64,000 nucleotides of DNA from Pseudomonas chlororaphis (GCF_000783395.1 NZ_JSFK01000001.1:248001-312000); one strand, 5' to 3'. Positions 8,271 to 17,597 are shown, numbered from the stretch's first letter. Numbers and translations: made by a program. Notes: generated by a model from the sequence alone, not told the origin.

Positions 8271-9853
8271 AAGAGGGCTTTCGTCAGGCGATGGCCTGGC
8301 TGCACACCTGGGCCGGGCTGCTGTTCGGCTGGTTGCTGTTCGCGATTTTTCTGACCGGGACGCTGGCCTATTTCAAGGATGAGATCAGCCACTGGATGCA
8401 GCCGGAAATCCCCGCGCATTCGGTGAATGCCGAGACCAGCCTGACGCTGGCCCAGAACTATTTGCAGCAACACGCTGCGGGCGCCTCACGCTGGCTGATC
8501 GATTTGCCTGATGCCCGCGACCCGGGCCTCACCGTGCGTTGGCAACAAGCGCCGGCCAATCCCGGCGAGCGCGGGCGCTTTGAATCGAAAACCCTCGATG
8601 CGCAAACCGGTGCCGAAGTGCAGGGCCGCGACAGCATGGGCGGTGAGTTCTTCTACCGTTTCCACTTCCAGCTGCAAATGCCTTACCCGTGGGGCCGCTG
8701 GCTATCGACCATTGCTGCGATGGTGATGTTTGTCGCGTTGATCACCGGAATCATCACCCACAAGAAAATCTTCAAGGACTTCTTCACCTTCCGCCCGCGC
8801 AAGGGCCAGCGCTCCTGGCTCGACGGGCATAACGCGGTGGGTGTGCTGGTGCTGCCGTTTCACTTGATGATCACCTACAGCAGCCTGGTGATTTTCATGT
8901 CGATGGTCATGCCGGCGAGCATCGTCGCTTCTTACGGCAATGACGTGCGCACGTTCTATGACGAAGTTTTCCCGGCATCGAAGACCCCGGAAAGCGCCAA
9001 CATCGAGGCACCGTTGGCGGCCATGGCGCCGCTGTTGAGCAAGGCCAGCGAGCAATGGTCGGGCGGCCACACGGCGCGTCTGTCGGTGAGCAACCCGGGC
9101 GATGCCAATGCGACGGTGGTGCTGTCCCGTGCTGGTGACCGTGTGGTGCATGATTTCGGCCGCGCCGTGACCTTTAACGGTGTGAGCGGGCAGATGCTCG
9201 GCAGCACACCGGAGCAGCCGCTGGCGATGGCAGTGGGGGGCGCGTTCTATGGTTTGCACATGGGTCACTTCGCCGGGCCGTTGTTGCGCTGGCTGTATTT
9301 CATCTGCGGGCTGGCCGGCACGGCGATGATCGGCACCGGGCTGGTGATCTGGCTCGGCAAGCGTCAGCTCAAACACGCCAAGAGCGGCGTTATGCCGTTC
9401 GAGTTATGGCTGGTGGAAGTGCTGAATATCGCCAGCATGGCCGGGCTGGTGTCGGCGGTCGCGGTGTTCTTTCTGGCCAATCGTCTGTTGCCGGTGAGTC
9501 TCGCCGGGCGCGCAGATTGGGAGGTGAACGCGTTCTTCATGGCCTGGGGCTTGAGCGTGCTGCACGCGATGTTGCGACCGGGGCGCAAGGCCTGGGTTGA
9601 ACAGCTTGTTTTCGGTGCTGCGCTGTTTGTCGCGGTGCCGCTGATCAATGCGCTGACCACCCCTTGGAATCTCGGCGTCGCGTTGATGCAGGGTGACTGG
9701 GCGTTGGTTGGTTTTGATTTGAGCTGCCTCGCCACAGGTCTGTTTCTGGCTTGGGCCGCGTGGAAAATGCGGCGCGCCGGCAGCACCGTCAGGGTGAAAA
9801 AAACACCACGCGAAAAGACCCTGCCGATCATTCTTGAGCAAGGGACAAACTGA
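8267..9853 (+). CDS. PepSY-associated TM protein, putative siderophore-iron reductase
   Basis: A 528-residue inner-membrane protein of the PepSY-TM family. It opens with FRQAMAWLHTWAGLLFGWLLFA, the typical first membrane helix with a conserved histidine and tryptophan. A large periplasmic PepSY region follows, with further helices around STIAAMVMFVALITGIITHK, LPFHLMITYSSLVIFMSM, LYFICGLAGTAMIGTGLVIW and three to four more at the C-terminus. FoxB and PiuB relatives take part in using siderophore iron, probably by reducing or releasing it at the inner membrane. The operon position, before an ECF sigma/FecR/receptor set, supports that. The specific siderophore is unknown. Confidence 0.85.
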   Translation: MKEGFRQAMAWLHTWAGLLFGWLLFAIFLTGTLAYFKDEISHWMQPEIPAHSVNAETSLTLAQNYLQQHAAGASRWLIDLPDARDPGLTVRWQQAPANPGERGRFESKTLDAQTGAEVQGRDSMGGEFFYRFHFQLQMPYPWGRWLSTIAAMVMFVALITGIITHKKIFKDFFTFRPRKGQRSWLDGHNAVGVLVLPFHLMITYSSLVIFMSMVMPASIVASYGNDVRTFYDEVFPASKTPESANIEAPLAAMAPLLSKASEQWSGGHTARLSVSNPGDANATVVLSRAGDRVVHDFGRAVTFNGVSGQMLGSTPEQPLAMAVGGAFYGLHMGHFAGPLLRWLYFICGLAGTAMIGTGLVIWLGKRQLKHAKSGVMPFELWLVEVLNIASMAGLVSAVAVFFLANRLLPVSLAGRADWEVNAFFMAWGLSVLHAMLRPGRKAWVEQLVFGAALFVAVPLINALTTPWNLGVALMQGDWALVGFDLSCLATGLFLAWAAWKMRRAGSTVRVKKTPREKTLPIILEQGTN

Positions 9854-10179
9854 TGCTGCTGGCCCTGTTGCTCACCTACGCCGGATTCACCGCGTTGTGC
9901 CTGTCGATGCCTCGTCACCACGATGAATTGCTCGGCCACAAACCGTCCAGGCGTTGCCGTCAGGGTCTGACCTTGGCCGGTTGGTTACTGCTGAGTCTGT
10001 CGCTGTGGGCCGCCGTCTCGGCGAACGGCTGGAGCTTCGGTCTGGTCGACTGGTTCGCCGTACTGATGCTCAGCGCCCTGGTGTTGGTATTGCTGCTGCC
10101 GTATCGCCCGCGTCTGGCTTTGGCGCTGGCCGGGGTCAGCCTGTTGGCCAGCCCGGTCGCCGCATGGGCGCAGTGCTGA
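9853..10179 (+). CDS. DUF3325 small membrane protein
   Basis: A 108-residue hydrophobic protein with three membrane segments (LLLTYAGFTALCLSM, LAGWLLLSLSLWAAVSA, WFAVLMLSALVLVLLLP) and an MPRHHDELLG loop typical of DUF3325. Family members almost always follow a PepSY protein in iron-uptake loci. The start shares one base with the upstream stop, so the genes are coupled. The function is unknown; an accessory subunit of the PepSY protein is the simplest guess. Confidence 0.82.
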   Translation: MLLALLLTYAGFTALCLSMPRHHDELLGHKPSRRCRQGLTLAGWLLLSLSLWAAVSANGWSFGLVDWFAVLMLSALVLVLLLPYRPRLALALAGVSLLASPVAAWAQC

Positions 10180-10180
10180 C

Positions 10181-10747
10181 GTGCTGATCGATCTGCCGCC
10201 GGAATCCCGCGACGACGAGCCGCGCGGGGCGCGTGCGCATTTTCTGCAGGTGTTCCTGTCCCAGCGTTCGCAAATGGAAGCGCTGGTGAACCGTCGCGTC
10301 GGTTGTCGGGCGACGGCGGCGGATCTGGTCCAGGATCTGTTTCTGCGTTTCTGGCGGCGACCGCTGGTGCAGGTCGAAGAACTCAGCACCTATCTTTTAC
10401 GCTGCGCCGGCAACATCGCCATCGACCATCTGCGCAGCGAAGGCACGCGCACGCGGGTCAACGAAGGCTGGCAACCGGACGAGCCGCACAGCCACGGCAG
10501 CGAACCACAAGCAGCGCTGGAAGCGGGCAATGATCTGAAACATGTCGAAGCGGCGTTGCGCGCCTTGCCCGAGCGCACCCGGCAAATCTTTTTGCTCAAT
10601 CGCATCCACGGCCGCAAGTACGCGGAAATCGCCAAAGCCATGGGCCTGTCCCAAAGTGCCGTGGAAAAACATATGATGCGCGCCCTCGAGGCCTGCAAGG
10701 CCAGCCTGCGCGAACCCGCGCCACGCCTGCCAGGGAAAGCACCGTGA
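10181..10747 (+). CDS. ECF sigma factor, iron-starvation type
   Basis: A 188-residue FecI/FpvI-type sigma factor. Region 2 includes ATAADLVQDLFLRFWRRP and YLLRCAGNIAIDHLRSE. Region 4 has LPERTRQIFLLNRIHGRKYAEIAKAMG-like sequence and SQSAVEKHMMRAL. The start is GTG, two bases after the DUF3325 stop. The stop overlaps the FecR-type gene. It probably drives the receptor gene 1.2 kb downstream when the matching siderophore is bound. It differs clearly from FecI upstream, so the two systems should be separate. Confidence 0.9.
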   Translation: MLIDLPPESRDDEPRGARAHFLQVFLSQRSQMEALVNRRVGCRATAADLVQDLFLRFWRRPLVQVEELSTYLLRCAGNIAIDHLRSEGTRTRVNEGWQPDEPHSHGSEPQAALEAGNDLKHVEAALRALPERTRQIFLLNRIHGRKYAEIAKAMGLSQSAVEKHMMRALEACKASLREPAPRLPGKAP

Positions 10748-11733
10748 AGCCATCCGATTCCACCACCCCGACGCCCGCGCAAGAGCAGGCCGCATTTGCC
10801 TGGCTGAGCCTGTTGCATGACCGGCCGAGCGCGGGTGATCAACTGACCTTCAGCCAATGGCTGCGTGCCGATCCGGCGCATGCTGAGGCTTATGCGCAGG
10901 CGCAAGTGCTCTGGGAATTGAGCGAAGGCCCGGCGCGCACGCTGGCCGATGAAGAAGCTTTGGCGTTGCAGGGTTATCTCGATGCGATGGATCGCCCGCG
11001 TCGCCCGCAGGTTTTACGTTGGTCGGGCGCGTTGGCGATGGCGGCGTGTCTGTTGTTGATGGTCAGCCTCGGCACCGGGTGGCAGCCGCAGCGCTGGATC
11101 GATGATCTGGGCGCGGATTACGTTTCAGCGCCGGGTGAAATACGCACCGTGACCTTGGCTGATCAATCGCAAGTGACCTTGGATGGCGACAGTGCGATTG
11201 CCGTGGATTTTAGTCGGGGCGAGCGGCATGTTCAGCTGCGTCGTGGTGCCGGGTTTTTCACGGTTACGCACACCGGCGAGCCGTTTGTGGTTGCGGCGGA
11301 GCAGGGCGAAGCACGCGTGCTCGGGACGCAATTCGAAGTGCGACTGCAACCGTATGGCGCGCAGGTGACGGTGTTGTCCGGACGCGTCGGGGTGACGGCG
11401 GAGCGTGGTGGCGAACAGCAGATTCTCACAGCCGGCCAGCAGGTTGCTTACGGTGACGGTGCGACGGAAAAACTGCATGCCGTGGACAGCGAAGCGCAAT
11501 TGGCCTGGCGTCAGGGCTGGCTGACTTACTACAAGTCGACGCTGGGCGATGTGGTGGAGGATCTGCGGCGCTATTACCCGGGGCGGATTGTATTGCTCAA
11601 CGATGAACTGGCGGCGCGCAAGGTCAGTGGCAGTTTTCCGAGCAAGGATCCGCAGGCGGTGCTCAGTTCCCTGCAAGGAGTGATGGGGTTTGAGCAGCAT
11701 CAGGTGTTGGGGCATCTGATTATTTTGCGTTGA
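10744..11733 (+). CDS. FecR-family anti-sigma regulator
   Basis: A 329-residue single-pass inner-membrane regulator. It has an N-terminal DUF4880 segment (AFAWLSLLHDRPSAGDQLTF), a transmembrane helix near residue 95 (LAMAACLLLMVSLGTGW), a FecR domain (YVSAPGEIRTVTLADQSQVT, FFTVTHTGEPFVV) and a C-terminal DUF4974-like domain (VVEDLRRYYPGRIVLLND). It starts at GTG within the sigma-factor stop (GTGA), a four-base overlap. It should hold the adjacent sigma factor in check until the receptor's STN domain signals. Confidence 0.9.
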   Translation: MKPSDSTTPTPAQEQAAFAWLSLLHDRPSAGDQLTFSQWLRADPAHAEAYAQAQVLWELSEGPARTLADEEALALQGYLDAMDRPRRPQVLRWSGALAMAACLLLMVSLGTGWQPQRWIDDLGADYVSAPGEIRTVTLADQSQVTLDGDSAIAVDFSRGERHVQLRRGAGFFTVTHTGEPFVVAAEQGEARVLGTQFEVRLQPYGAQVTVLSGRVGVTAERGGEQQILTAGQQVAYGDGATEKLHAVDSEAQLAWRQGWLTYYKSTLGDVVEDLRRYYPGRIVLLNDELAARKVSGSFPSKDPQAVLSSLQGVMGFEQHQVLGHLIILR

Positions 11734-11746
11734 GGCTTATGGCCTC

Positions 11747-11812
11747 TTCGCGAGCAGGCTCGCTCCCACAGGGAACGCATTCCAAAATGTGGCAGCGAGC
11801 CTGCTCGCGAAG
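11747..11812. repeat. REP pair (inverted), GAGCCTGCTCGC type
   Basis: Two inverted copies of the Pseudomonas REP core (CGCGAGCAGGCTCGCTCCCA and its complement) separated by about 20 bp, between the fecR-like gene and the receptor gene. The pair can form a hairpin in the transcript and may lower read-through into the receptor. Confidence 0.9.
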
Positions 11813-11944
11813 GCGTCGGCCGAAACAACACACCTCCAAAAATATTTTCAGATTTGTGGTGAGGTAAACCCGAGCCCCATCCGTGTAGTGACTGAAACTG
11901 CGAGTCATTCGCATCCGTTGCGGTTCTACACAGGTCATTGAGTC

Positions 11945-14374
11945 ATGAAGTCCAGGGCAAAATCCGGTTCGGTCAAACAGTGGTTAGGTGTTTCGGCATT
12001 GAGTTTTTCGGCGCTGGCACTGTTGCCGCTGAGCGTGGCGCTGGCCGCTGAAAACGTCAGCAGCCAGGCGCAAAAACAGTTCAATTTTTCCCTGGCCGCC
12101 AAACCGCTGCCGCAAGCCCTGAGCGACTTCAGCCGCGTCACCGGGCAGAGCGTGGTCTACACCGACGAAGCGCCGTACGGCCTCACCGCGCCGGCCGTCA
12201 ATGGCCAGATGAGTGCCGAACAGGCACTGCAACGCTTGCTCAGCGGCTCTGGCCTGAACTTCCGCCGCACCGACAGCCACACGCTGGCGCTGGAGCCGAA
12301 ACCCACCGAAGGCGCGTTGAACCTCGGCGCCACGACCATCACTTCGATGCGTGACGAGTCGATGAGCTACCAGCCGCCGGAAACCAGTTCGGTGATGCGC
12401 TCTTCGGCGTCGTTGCAGGAAATCCCGCAGACCGTCAACGTCATCCCGGCGCAAGTCATCCGCGATCAGGCGCCGCGCAATCTGGATGACGCGCTGGCCA
12501 ATGTCAGCGGCATCACCCAGGGCAACACCTTGGGCAGCACTCAGGATTCGGTGATGACCCGCGGTTTCGGTGACAACCGTAACGGCTCGATCATGCGCGA
12601 CGGCATGCCGATCGTGCAGGGGCGCGGCATGAACGCCACGGTGGATCGCGTCGAAGTGCTTAAAGGCCCGGCCTCGTTGCTGTATGGCATTCAAGACCCG
12701 GGCGGCGTGGTCAACCTGGTCAGCAAGAAACCTGAACTGACGCAATACAATGCCCTGACCTTGCGCGGTTCGACCTACGGTGACGGCAAGAACGGCAGCG
12801 GCGGCACCCTTGACAGCACCGGCCCGTTGGGCGATTCCGGGCTGGCCTATCGCATGGTGCTCGACCACGAAGACGAAGATTACTGGCGCAACTTCGGCAC
12901 CCACCGTGAAACCCTGATCGCGCCGTCGCTGGCCTGGTTCGGTGAAAGCACCAAGCTGCTGTTTGCCTACGAACACCGTGAATTTCTCACGCCGTTCGAC
13001 CGTGGCACGCTGATCGATCCGCGCACCAATCACCCGCTGGATATCTCGCGCAAGGAGCGTCTGGACGAACCGTTCAACAACATGGAAGGCCGCTCGGATC
13101 TGTACCACTTTGAAGCCGACCACGACCTCAACGACGACTGGAAAGCGCACTTCGGCTACAGCTGGAACCGCGAAACCTACGACGCCAGCCAGGTTCGCGT
13201 GACCGCCATCGACACCAAAAAAGGCACGCTGACCCGCAGCATGGACGGTACCCAGAACGCGATCAGCACCGACCGTTTCACCACCGCCAGTCTTGAAGGC
13301 AAAGTCAACGTGCTGGGCATGCAGCATGATCTGGTGTTCGGCGTCGATGACGAGTACCGCAAGATCTACCGCGAGGACTTGATCCGGCAGAAAAGCCTGA
13401 CCACGTTCAGCTACCTCAATCCGGTGTATGGCCGCGAAGTCGCCGGCACGACCGTTAGCGCTTCCGACAGCGCGCAGACCGATGAACTGCGCAGCGATTC
13501 GGTGTTCATGCAGGACTCGATTCACCTCAACGACCAGTGGATTCTGGTCGCTGGCGGACGCTTTCAGGAGTACGACCAGTACGCCGGCAAAGGCGTGCCG
13601 TTCAAGGCCAACACCGACAGCAACGGGCAGAAGTGGGTGCCGCGCGCCGGTCTGGTGTATCGCTACACCGACGCCTTGTCGTTCTACGGCAGCTACACCG
13701 AATCGTTCAAGCCCAACTCCACCATCGCCCCGCTGAGTGGCAGCAGCACCGTGCTTGACGGCAGCATTGCACCGGAAGAAGCCAAGTCGTGGGAACTGGG
13801 CGCGCGGCTCGATATGCCGGGGCGTGTCACCGGCAATATCGCATTGTTCGACATCAAGAAACGCAACGTGCTGGTGGCCAATTCCGAAGGCCCGACGACG
13901 ATTTACAGCGCCGCCGGTGAGGTGCGCTCGCGCGGTCTGGAAATGGACCTGACCGGCCAACTGACTGACCGCTGGAGCATGATCGGCAGCTACGCTTACA
14001 CCGATGCCGAAGTGACCGAAGACCCGGATTACAAAGGCAAGCGTCTGCAAAACGTGGCAAAGAATTCCGGCTCGTTGTCGGCGGTGTATGACTTCGGCAG
14101 CGTGATCGGCGGCGATCAGTTGCGCGTTGGTGCCGGTGCGCGATATGTCGGGGAACGTGCGGGTAACGCAGTCAATGATTTTGACTTGCCGAGCTACACC
14201 GTGGCCGATGCATTTGCCACGTACGACACCCGGGTTGAAGGGCAGAAGGTCAAGTTTCAGCTCAATGTGAAGAACCTGTTTGACCGCACGTATTACACCT
14301 CGGCGGCGAGCCGGTTCTTTGTGTCGATGGGGGATTCGCGGCAGGTTTTGTTGTCCAGTACCCTGGAGTTTTGA
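11945..14374 (+). CDS. TonB-dependent siderophore receptor with STN signalling domain (FiuA/FoxA-like)
   Basis: An outer-membrane receptor of 809 residues. It has a signal peptide (ALALLPLSVALAAE), an STN domain (residues about 40-110, FNFSLAAKPLPQALSDFSRV) and a linker with LGATTITS. The plug contains EIPQTVNVIPAQVIRDQAP, MTRGFGDNRNGSIMRDGMPI and VEVLKGPASLLYGIQDPGGV, and the barrel ends in LEF. The layout is that of hydroxamate-siderophore receptors such as P. aeruginosa FiuA or FoxA; I cannot fix the ligand. The gene is 212 bp after its sigma/anti-sigma pair, with a REP pair between, so it probably has its own promoter. A TGCGA/TCGCA inverted pair near 11900 is a weak regulatory candidate. 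Confidence 0.9.
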   Translation: MKSRAKSGSVKQWLGVSALSFSALALLPLSVALAAENVSSQAQKQFNFSLAAKPLPQALSDFSRVTGQSVVYTDEAPYGLTAPAVNGQMSAEQALQRLLSGSGLNFRRTDSHTLALEPKPTEGALNLGATTITSMRDESMSYQPPETSSVMRSSASLQEIPQTVNVIPAQVIRDQAPRNLDDALANVSGITQGNTLGSTQDSVMTRGFGDNRNGSIMRDGMPIVQGRGMNATVDRVEVLKGPASLLYGIQDPGGVVNLVSKKPELTQYNALTLRGSTYGDGKNGSGGTLDSTGPLGDSGLAYRMVLDHEDEDYWRNFGTHRETLIAPSLAWFGESTKLLFAYEHREFLTPFDRGTLIDPRTNHPLDISRKERLDEPFNNMEGRSDLYHFEADHDLNDDWKAHFGYSWNRETYDASQVRVTAIDTKKGTLTRSMDGTQNAISTDRFTTASLEGKVNVLGMQHDLVFGVDDEYRKIYREDLIRQKSLTTFSYLNPVYGREVAGTTVSASDSAQTDELRSDSVFMQDSIHLNDQWILVAGGRFQEYDQYAGKGVPFKANTDSNGQKWVPRAGLVYRYTDALSFYGSYTESFKPNSTIAPLSGSSTVLDGSIAPEEAKSWELGARLDMPGRVTGNIALFDIKKRNVLVANSEGPTTIYSAAGEVRSRGLEMDLTGQLTDRWSMIGSYAYTDAEVTEDPDYKGKRLQNVAKNSGSLSAVYDFGSVIGGDQLRVGAGARYVGERAGNAVNDFDLPSYTVADAFATYDTRVEGQKVKFQLNVKNLFDRTYYTSAASRFFVSMGDSRQVLLSSTLEF

Positions 14375-14490
14375 TTCGAAAATAAAAAAGATTGATGCAC
14401 CTGAACGGGATTATGTTGCAAATGCAAAAACTTCCGAAGGCTGAGAGCTTTAATTCTATGCGAGCATGCCATCCATAAAAAATTGATATA

Positions 14491-14516
14491 AGCACCTGTC
14501 AGATATGACAGGTGCT
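14491..14516 (+). promoter_or_regulatory. Palindromic operator A (CTGTCAGATATGACAG)
   Basis: Eleven-base perfect arms (AGCACCTGTCA and TGACAGGTGCT) flank GATA. The core is CTGTCAGATATGACAG, and the 26-bp palindrome ends 61 bp before the start codon at 14578. The preceding bases GATATAAGC resemble GATATAGGAG in front of operator B. ATGACA within it could serve as a -35 box. Confidence 0.7.
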
Positions 14517-14577
14517 AGCGTATCGTAATTGTTGTTTACTCTCGAGGCGGGTTAATCGTTCCTCCAGGAGTCAATCA

Positions 14578-15117
14578 ATGTCAACTATTAAGAAAGAGCC
14601 TAAGAGTCACTTTATAAAATTGCTTGGTAAAGAAGATTTCAATGTTTTTAAACCTGTGGGCTTGAGTTTTCTGGAAGCCGAGTTTTTTCGGATGGAAGCT
14701 CATAATCATGACGGTCCATACAATTTTAGTTTGGTCGTCTATGACGTTGAAGAATACAATCAGGACGAATATTGCGAGGGTCAGCTCGAAGGGAATGCAA
14801 TCGCTTGTGACGGCGATCATTTTTCCGAAAATGGCTCCGGCGAGCTTCGCATCATTTTAAAGCCCGAAAATGTTCACTGGTTACGTTTCTTTGTCAGCCC
14901 GTTTCGTTTTCAAGCGATATCTCATTTTGAGTTTTATGAGCCTTCCGGAAATTTATTGAAGCGTATTGAAGGACGTTCAGGGTGGGTTGACTACAAAGTG
15001 CCGTTACAGGATATGAAGACGGCTCGCATTGCGCGCGTTTCGATCTACTTCAAAATTGATTTTAGAGCAGTTGTCGTAGACTCATTTGAACTGGGGCAAT
15101 GGGAGCAATACCCGTAA
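14578..15117 (+). CDS. Unknown protein under palindromic operator (H1)
   Basis: A 179-residue soluble protein, MSTIKKEPKSHFIKLLGKED..., with AGGAG eight bases before the ATG. I recognise no domain. Alternating hydrophobic strands (NFSLVVYDVEEYNQ, LRIILKPENVHWLRFFVSP, ISHFEFYEPSGNLLK) and the end ARVSIYFKIDFRAVVVDSFEL suggest a beta-sandwich. There is no signal peptide. The sequence is clearly more AT-rich than its neighbours, as expected of recent acquisition. It follows the siderophore receptor but has its own palindromic promoter region, shared with three other accessory genes in this window. Function unknown. Confidence 0.75.
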   Translation: MSTIKKEPKSHFIKLLGKEDFNVFKPVGLSFLEAEFFRMEAHNHDGPYNFSLVVYDVEEYNQDEYCEGQLEGNAIACDGDHFSENGSGELRIILKPENVHWLRFFVSPFRFQAISHFEFYEPSGNLLKRIEGRSGWVDYKVPLQDMKTARIARVSIYFKIDFRAVVVDSFELGQWEQYP

Positions 15118-15128
15118 CTAAGACGTGA

Positions 15129-16004
15129 CTAACGCAAAAACGCCTGACGATACGCGCCAGGCGTTCCACCCAAAACCTGCTTGAACCGATTAGTGAAATG
15201 ACTGGCGCTGGCAAACCCGCACGCCAGCGCAATCTCGCCCAACGACAACGCCGTCCCGCGCAACAATTCCCGCGCCCGACTTAAACGGCGCGCCAGCACA
15301 TATTGATGTGGTGGCAGGCCGAAACTCGTGCAAAACATCCGCGCAAAGTGGTATTCCGACAGCGCACACAACCCGGCCAGTTGTCCCAGACTGATCGGTT
15401 CGGCCAACTGGTTATCGATGAACTCCACCAGTTGTCGGCGCTGGTGAGGCGCCAGTCCGCCCTTCAAACGCAAACCCTGACGCGCGCCGACCTGGCTGAG
15501 CAAAGTGTGGCTGATCAATTCATGGGCGAGGCTGTTGGTCAGCAGACGTTCAGCAGGCTCCTCCCAATTCAGCGTCAGCAGCTGCCGGAAGCGTTGAGCC
15601 TGTTGTGGATCTTCCAGAAAAGTCTGCTCGCGCAATTGCATCTCTCGGGGTTCGCGATCCAGCAGCGTCACACAACCGAGGGCAAATTGTTCGGCGCTGA
15701 AATACAGGTGCGCGAGACGGATATCGCCGTTGATCACCCAGCCCGATTCATGATCGGCCGGCAGGATGCACAGCTTGTCCGGCCCGCCTTTTTGACCGGG
15801 TTGATCGCGCCGGAATGTGCCGGTGCCACCGGCAATGTAGCAGGACAAAGTATGGTGGCTCGGCGCTTCGTAATCCTGCGCATCGTGGTGGTTAGTCCAC
15901 AAAGCGGCAGACAAGCCGTCACCGAGCTCGGCGCTGTGCACAAGGCGTGCGTTCGGCGAGCTGTTCAAGGCTTGAAAGACTTGCAGGGTATCGATGGCGG
16001 CCAT
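15129..16004 (-). CDS. AraC-family transcriptional regulator
   Basis: A 291-residue regulator. The N-terminal cupin-like ligand domain contains SHHTLSCYIAGGTGTFRRD. The C-terminal double helix-turn-helix spans about residues 190-285, with ISLGQLAGLCALSEYHFARM and LSLGEIALACGFASASHFTN, the classic AraC/XylS pattern, ending GGTPGAYRQAFLR. It is divergent from an EamA transporter gene 139 bp away, which is the most likely target. The ligand is unknown. Confidence 0.9.
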   Translation of the reverse strand: MAAIDTLQVFQALNSSPNARLVHSAELGDGLSAALWTNHHDAQDYEAPSHHTLSCYIAGGTGTFRRDQPGQKGGPDKLCILPADHESGWVINGDIRLAHLYFSAEQFALGCVTLLDREPREMQLREQTFLEDPQQAQRFRQLLTLNWEEPAERLLTNSLAHELISHTLLSQVGARQGLRLKGGLAPHQRRQLVEFIDNQLAEPISLGQLAGLCALSEYHFARMFCTSFGLPPHQYVLARRLSRARELLRGTALSLGEIALACGFASASHFTNRFKQVLGGTPGAYRQAFLR

Positions 16005-16143
16005 GGTCGGTTCTCTTCAACGCCTTGCATCCTACTCCGTAGACACCGCGCTGCCAGCCTGCCGCCAGACAAAAGCGCAAGATTCTGCAAGCGCACACAC
16101 CGGGCCAGGGCAGACACTCAAGGCCTATCGAGGAGTGTCTGCC

Positions 16144-17046
16144 ATGAACCTGTCGTTGTACTTGCTGACCGTGCTGATCTGGGGCACCACTTGGATTGCC
16201 TTGAAATGGCAACTGGGCGTGGTGGCGATTCCGGTGTCGATCGTCTATCGCTTCGGCCTCGCCGCGCTGGTGCTGTTTGCGCTGTTGCTGCTCAGCCGTC
16301 GCCTGCAACCGATGAACCGTCGCGGGCACTTGATCTGCGTGGCTCAGGGTTTGTGTCTGTTCTGCGTCAACTTCATGTGCTTCCTGACCGCCAGTCAATG
16401 GATCCCCAGTGGACTGGTCGCGGTAGTATTTTCGACCGCAACGCTGTGGAACGCGCTGAATGCGCGGGTGTTCTTCGGCCAGCGCATCGCGCGCAATGTG
16501 CTGATGGGTGGTGCATTGGGCCTGTTTGGCCTGGGCATGCTGTTCTGGCCGGAACTGGCTGGGCATCAGGCCAGCCCGCAAACCTTGCTGGGGCTTGGTC
16601 TGGCACTGTGCGGGACGTTGTGTTTCTCGGCGGGCAACATGCTTTCGAGTCTGCAGCAGAAGGCTGGTCTCAAGCCGCTGACCACCAACGCCTGGGGCAT
16701 GGCCTATGGTGCGGCGATGCTGTCGGTGTGGTGCCTGGTCAAGGGCATTCCGTTCGACATGGATTGGAGCCCGCGTTATGTCGGCGCGCTGCTGTATCTG
16801 GTGATCCCCGGTTCGGTCATCGGCTTCACCGCGTATCTGACGCTGGTCGGGCGCATGGGCCCGGAGCGCGCGGCTTACTGCACTGTGCTGTTTCCGGTGG
16901 TGGCGCTGAACGTCTCGGCATTTGCTGAAGGTTATCAGTGGACAGCGCCGGCACTGGTCGGACTGGTGTTAGTGATGCTGGGCAATGTACTGGTGTTTCG
17001 TAAGCCGAAAACGATGGTGGCGCCGGTACAGGGAAAGTTGGCTTGA
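16144..17046 (+). CDS. EamA/DMT-family transporter
   Basis: A 300-residue inner-membrane carrier with ten predicted helices in two EamA repeats. The first repeat begins LYLLTVLIWGTTWIALKWQL, and the second begins near residue 150 (LLGLGLALCGTLCFSAGNML). The start is the ATG after GAGGAG (spacing about 8). The family exports amino acids, metabolites or drugs; the substrate cannot be read from sequence. It pairs with the divergent AraC regulator. Confidence 0.88.
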   Translation: MNLSLYLLTVLIWGTTWIALKWQLGVVAIPVSIVYRFGLAALVLFALLLLSRRLQPMNRRGHLICVAQGLCLFCVNFMCFLTASQWIPSGLVAVVFSTATLWNALNARVFFGQRIARNVLMGGALGLFGLGMLFWPELAGHQASPQTLLGLGLALCGTLCFSAGNMLSSLQQKAGLKPLTTNAWGMAYGAAMLSVWCLVKGIPFDMDWSPRYVGALLYLVIPGSVIGFTAYLTLVGRMGPERAAYCTVLFPVVALNVSAFAEGYQWTAPALVGLVLVMLGNVLVFRKPKTMVAPVQGKLA

Positions 17047-17065
17047 AATAAACGAGCGCTGAACT

Positions 17066-17575
17066 TCAGCGCTCGACTTTCAAGGTGATGTAAATCATCA
17101 CCGGGAAGATGAAATCAACAATATGTCGCGCCCAGTCCTTGGCATTCCATGATTGCGAAGTGTCCATGTCAAACCACTCCACACCTACGGTTTGCAGGCA
17201 GACGTAATAAATGAAGATTGCCGCCAGTATGCCCATGATCGAAAACTTCTTCGCCTCGTGAAATGCTTCTGCGGAGGCGTTGATATTGCGATACAGCTGA
17301 TAGGTACCGATCAGGCACAACACTGTGTATGTAACTTCAAGGGTGATGATGAACCAGTAGATCCGGTGATGGATCATCGGTGATTCAATGGCCCGGTACT
17401 TGATGGATTCACTGGCGGTGGTGGTGTCCATACTCAGGATATGAGCCACATAGGTGTAGTTTGAATTGTAGTCGGTAAAGTTGTGGATCATCACCAGCAC
17501 GCCAAAGAAGCTGATGTAAGCCATCAATAAGACTTTGCTGTAACGAATGAGTTTGTCGGTTGTCAGGGTGTTCAA
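17066..17575 (-). CDS. DUF2165 small integral membrane protein
   Basis: A 169-residue membrane protein with four helices: VLLMAYISFFGVLVMIHNF, YWFIITLEVTYTVLCLIGTY, FSIMGILAAIFIYYVCL and IVDFIFPVMIYITL. DUF2165 members share the first-loop pattern NFTDYNSNYTYVAHILSMDT and the conserved GVEWFDMD...W segment seen here. Function unknown. It is convergent with the EamA gene and has a TGTCGA/TCGACA palindrome just upstream. Confidence 0.85.
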   Translation of the reverse strand: MNTLTTDKLIRYSKVLLMAYISFFGVLVMIHNFTDYNSNYTYVAHILSMDTTTASESIKYRAIESPMIHHRIYWFIITLEVTYTVLCLIGTYQLYRNINASAEAFHEAKKFSIMGILAAIFIYYVCLQTVGVEWFDMDTSQSWNAKDWARHIVDFIFPVMIYITLKVER

Positions 17576-17597
17576 GGTATTGGCTCTCCATAGCGTT

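Noticed and set aside
11984..14050. 688-residue open frame antisense to the siderophore receptor gene
   Set aside because: A shadow of a well-supported receptor; no domain and no ribosome site.
14497..14512. LexA/SOS box reading of the CTG-N10-CAG palindromes
   Set aside because: The outer CTG/CAG spacing fits, but the interior lacks the alternating TATATA of SOS boxes and the genes are not SOS-like. I kept it as a separate motif, though LexA-type binding is not formally excluded.
15303..16928. 541-residue plus-strand frame across the AraC and EamA genes
   Set aside because: It overlaps two genes with clear families and has no recognisable domain.
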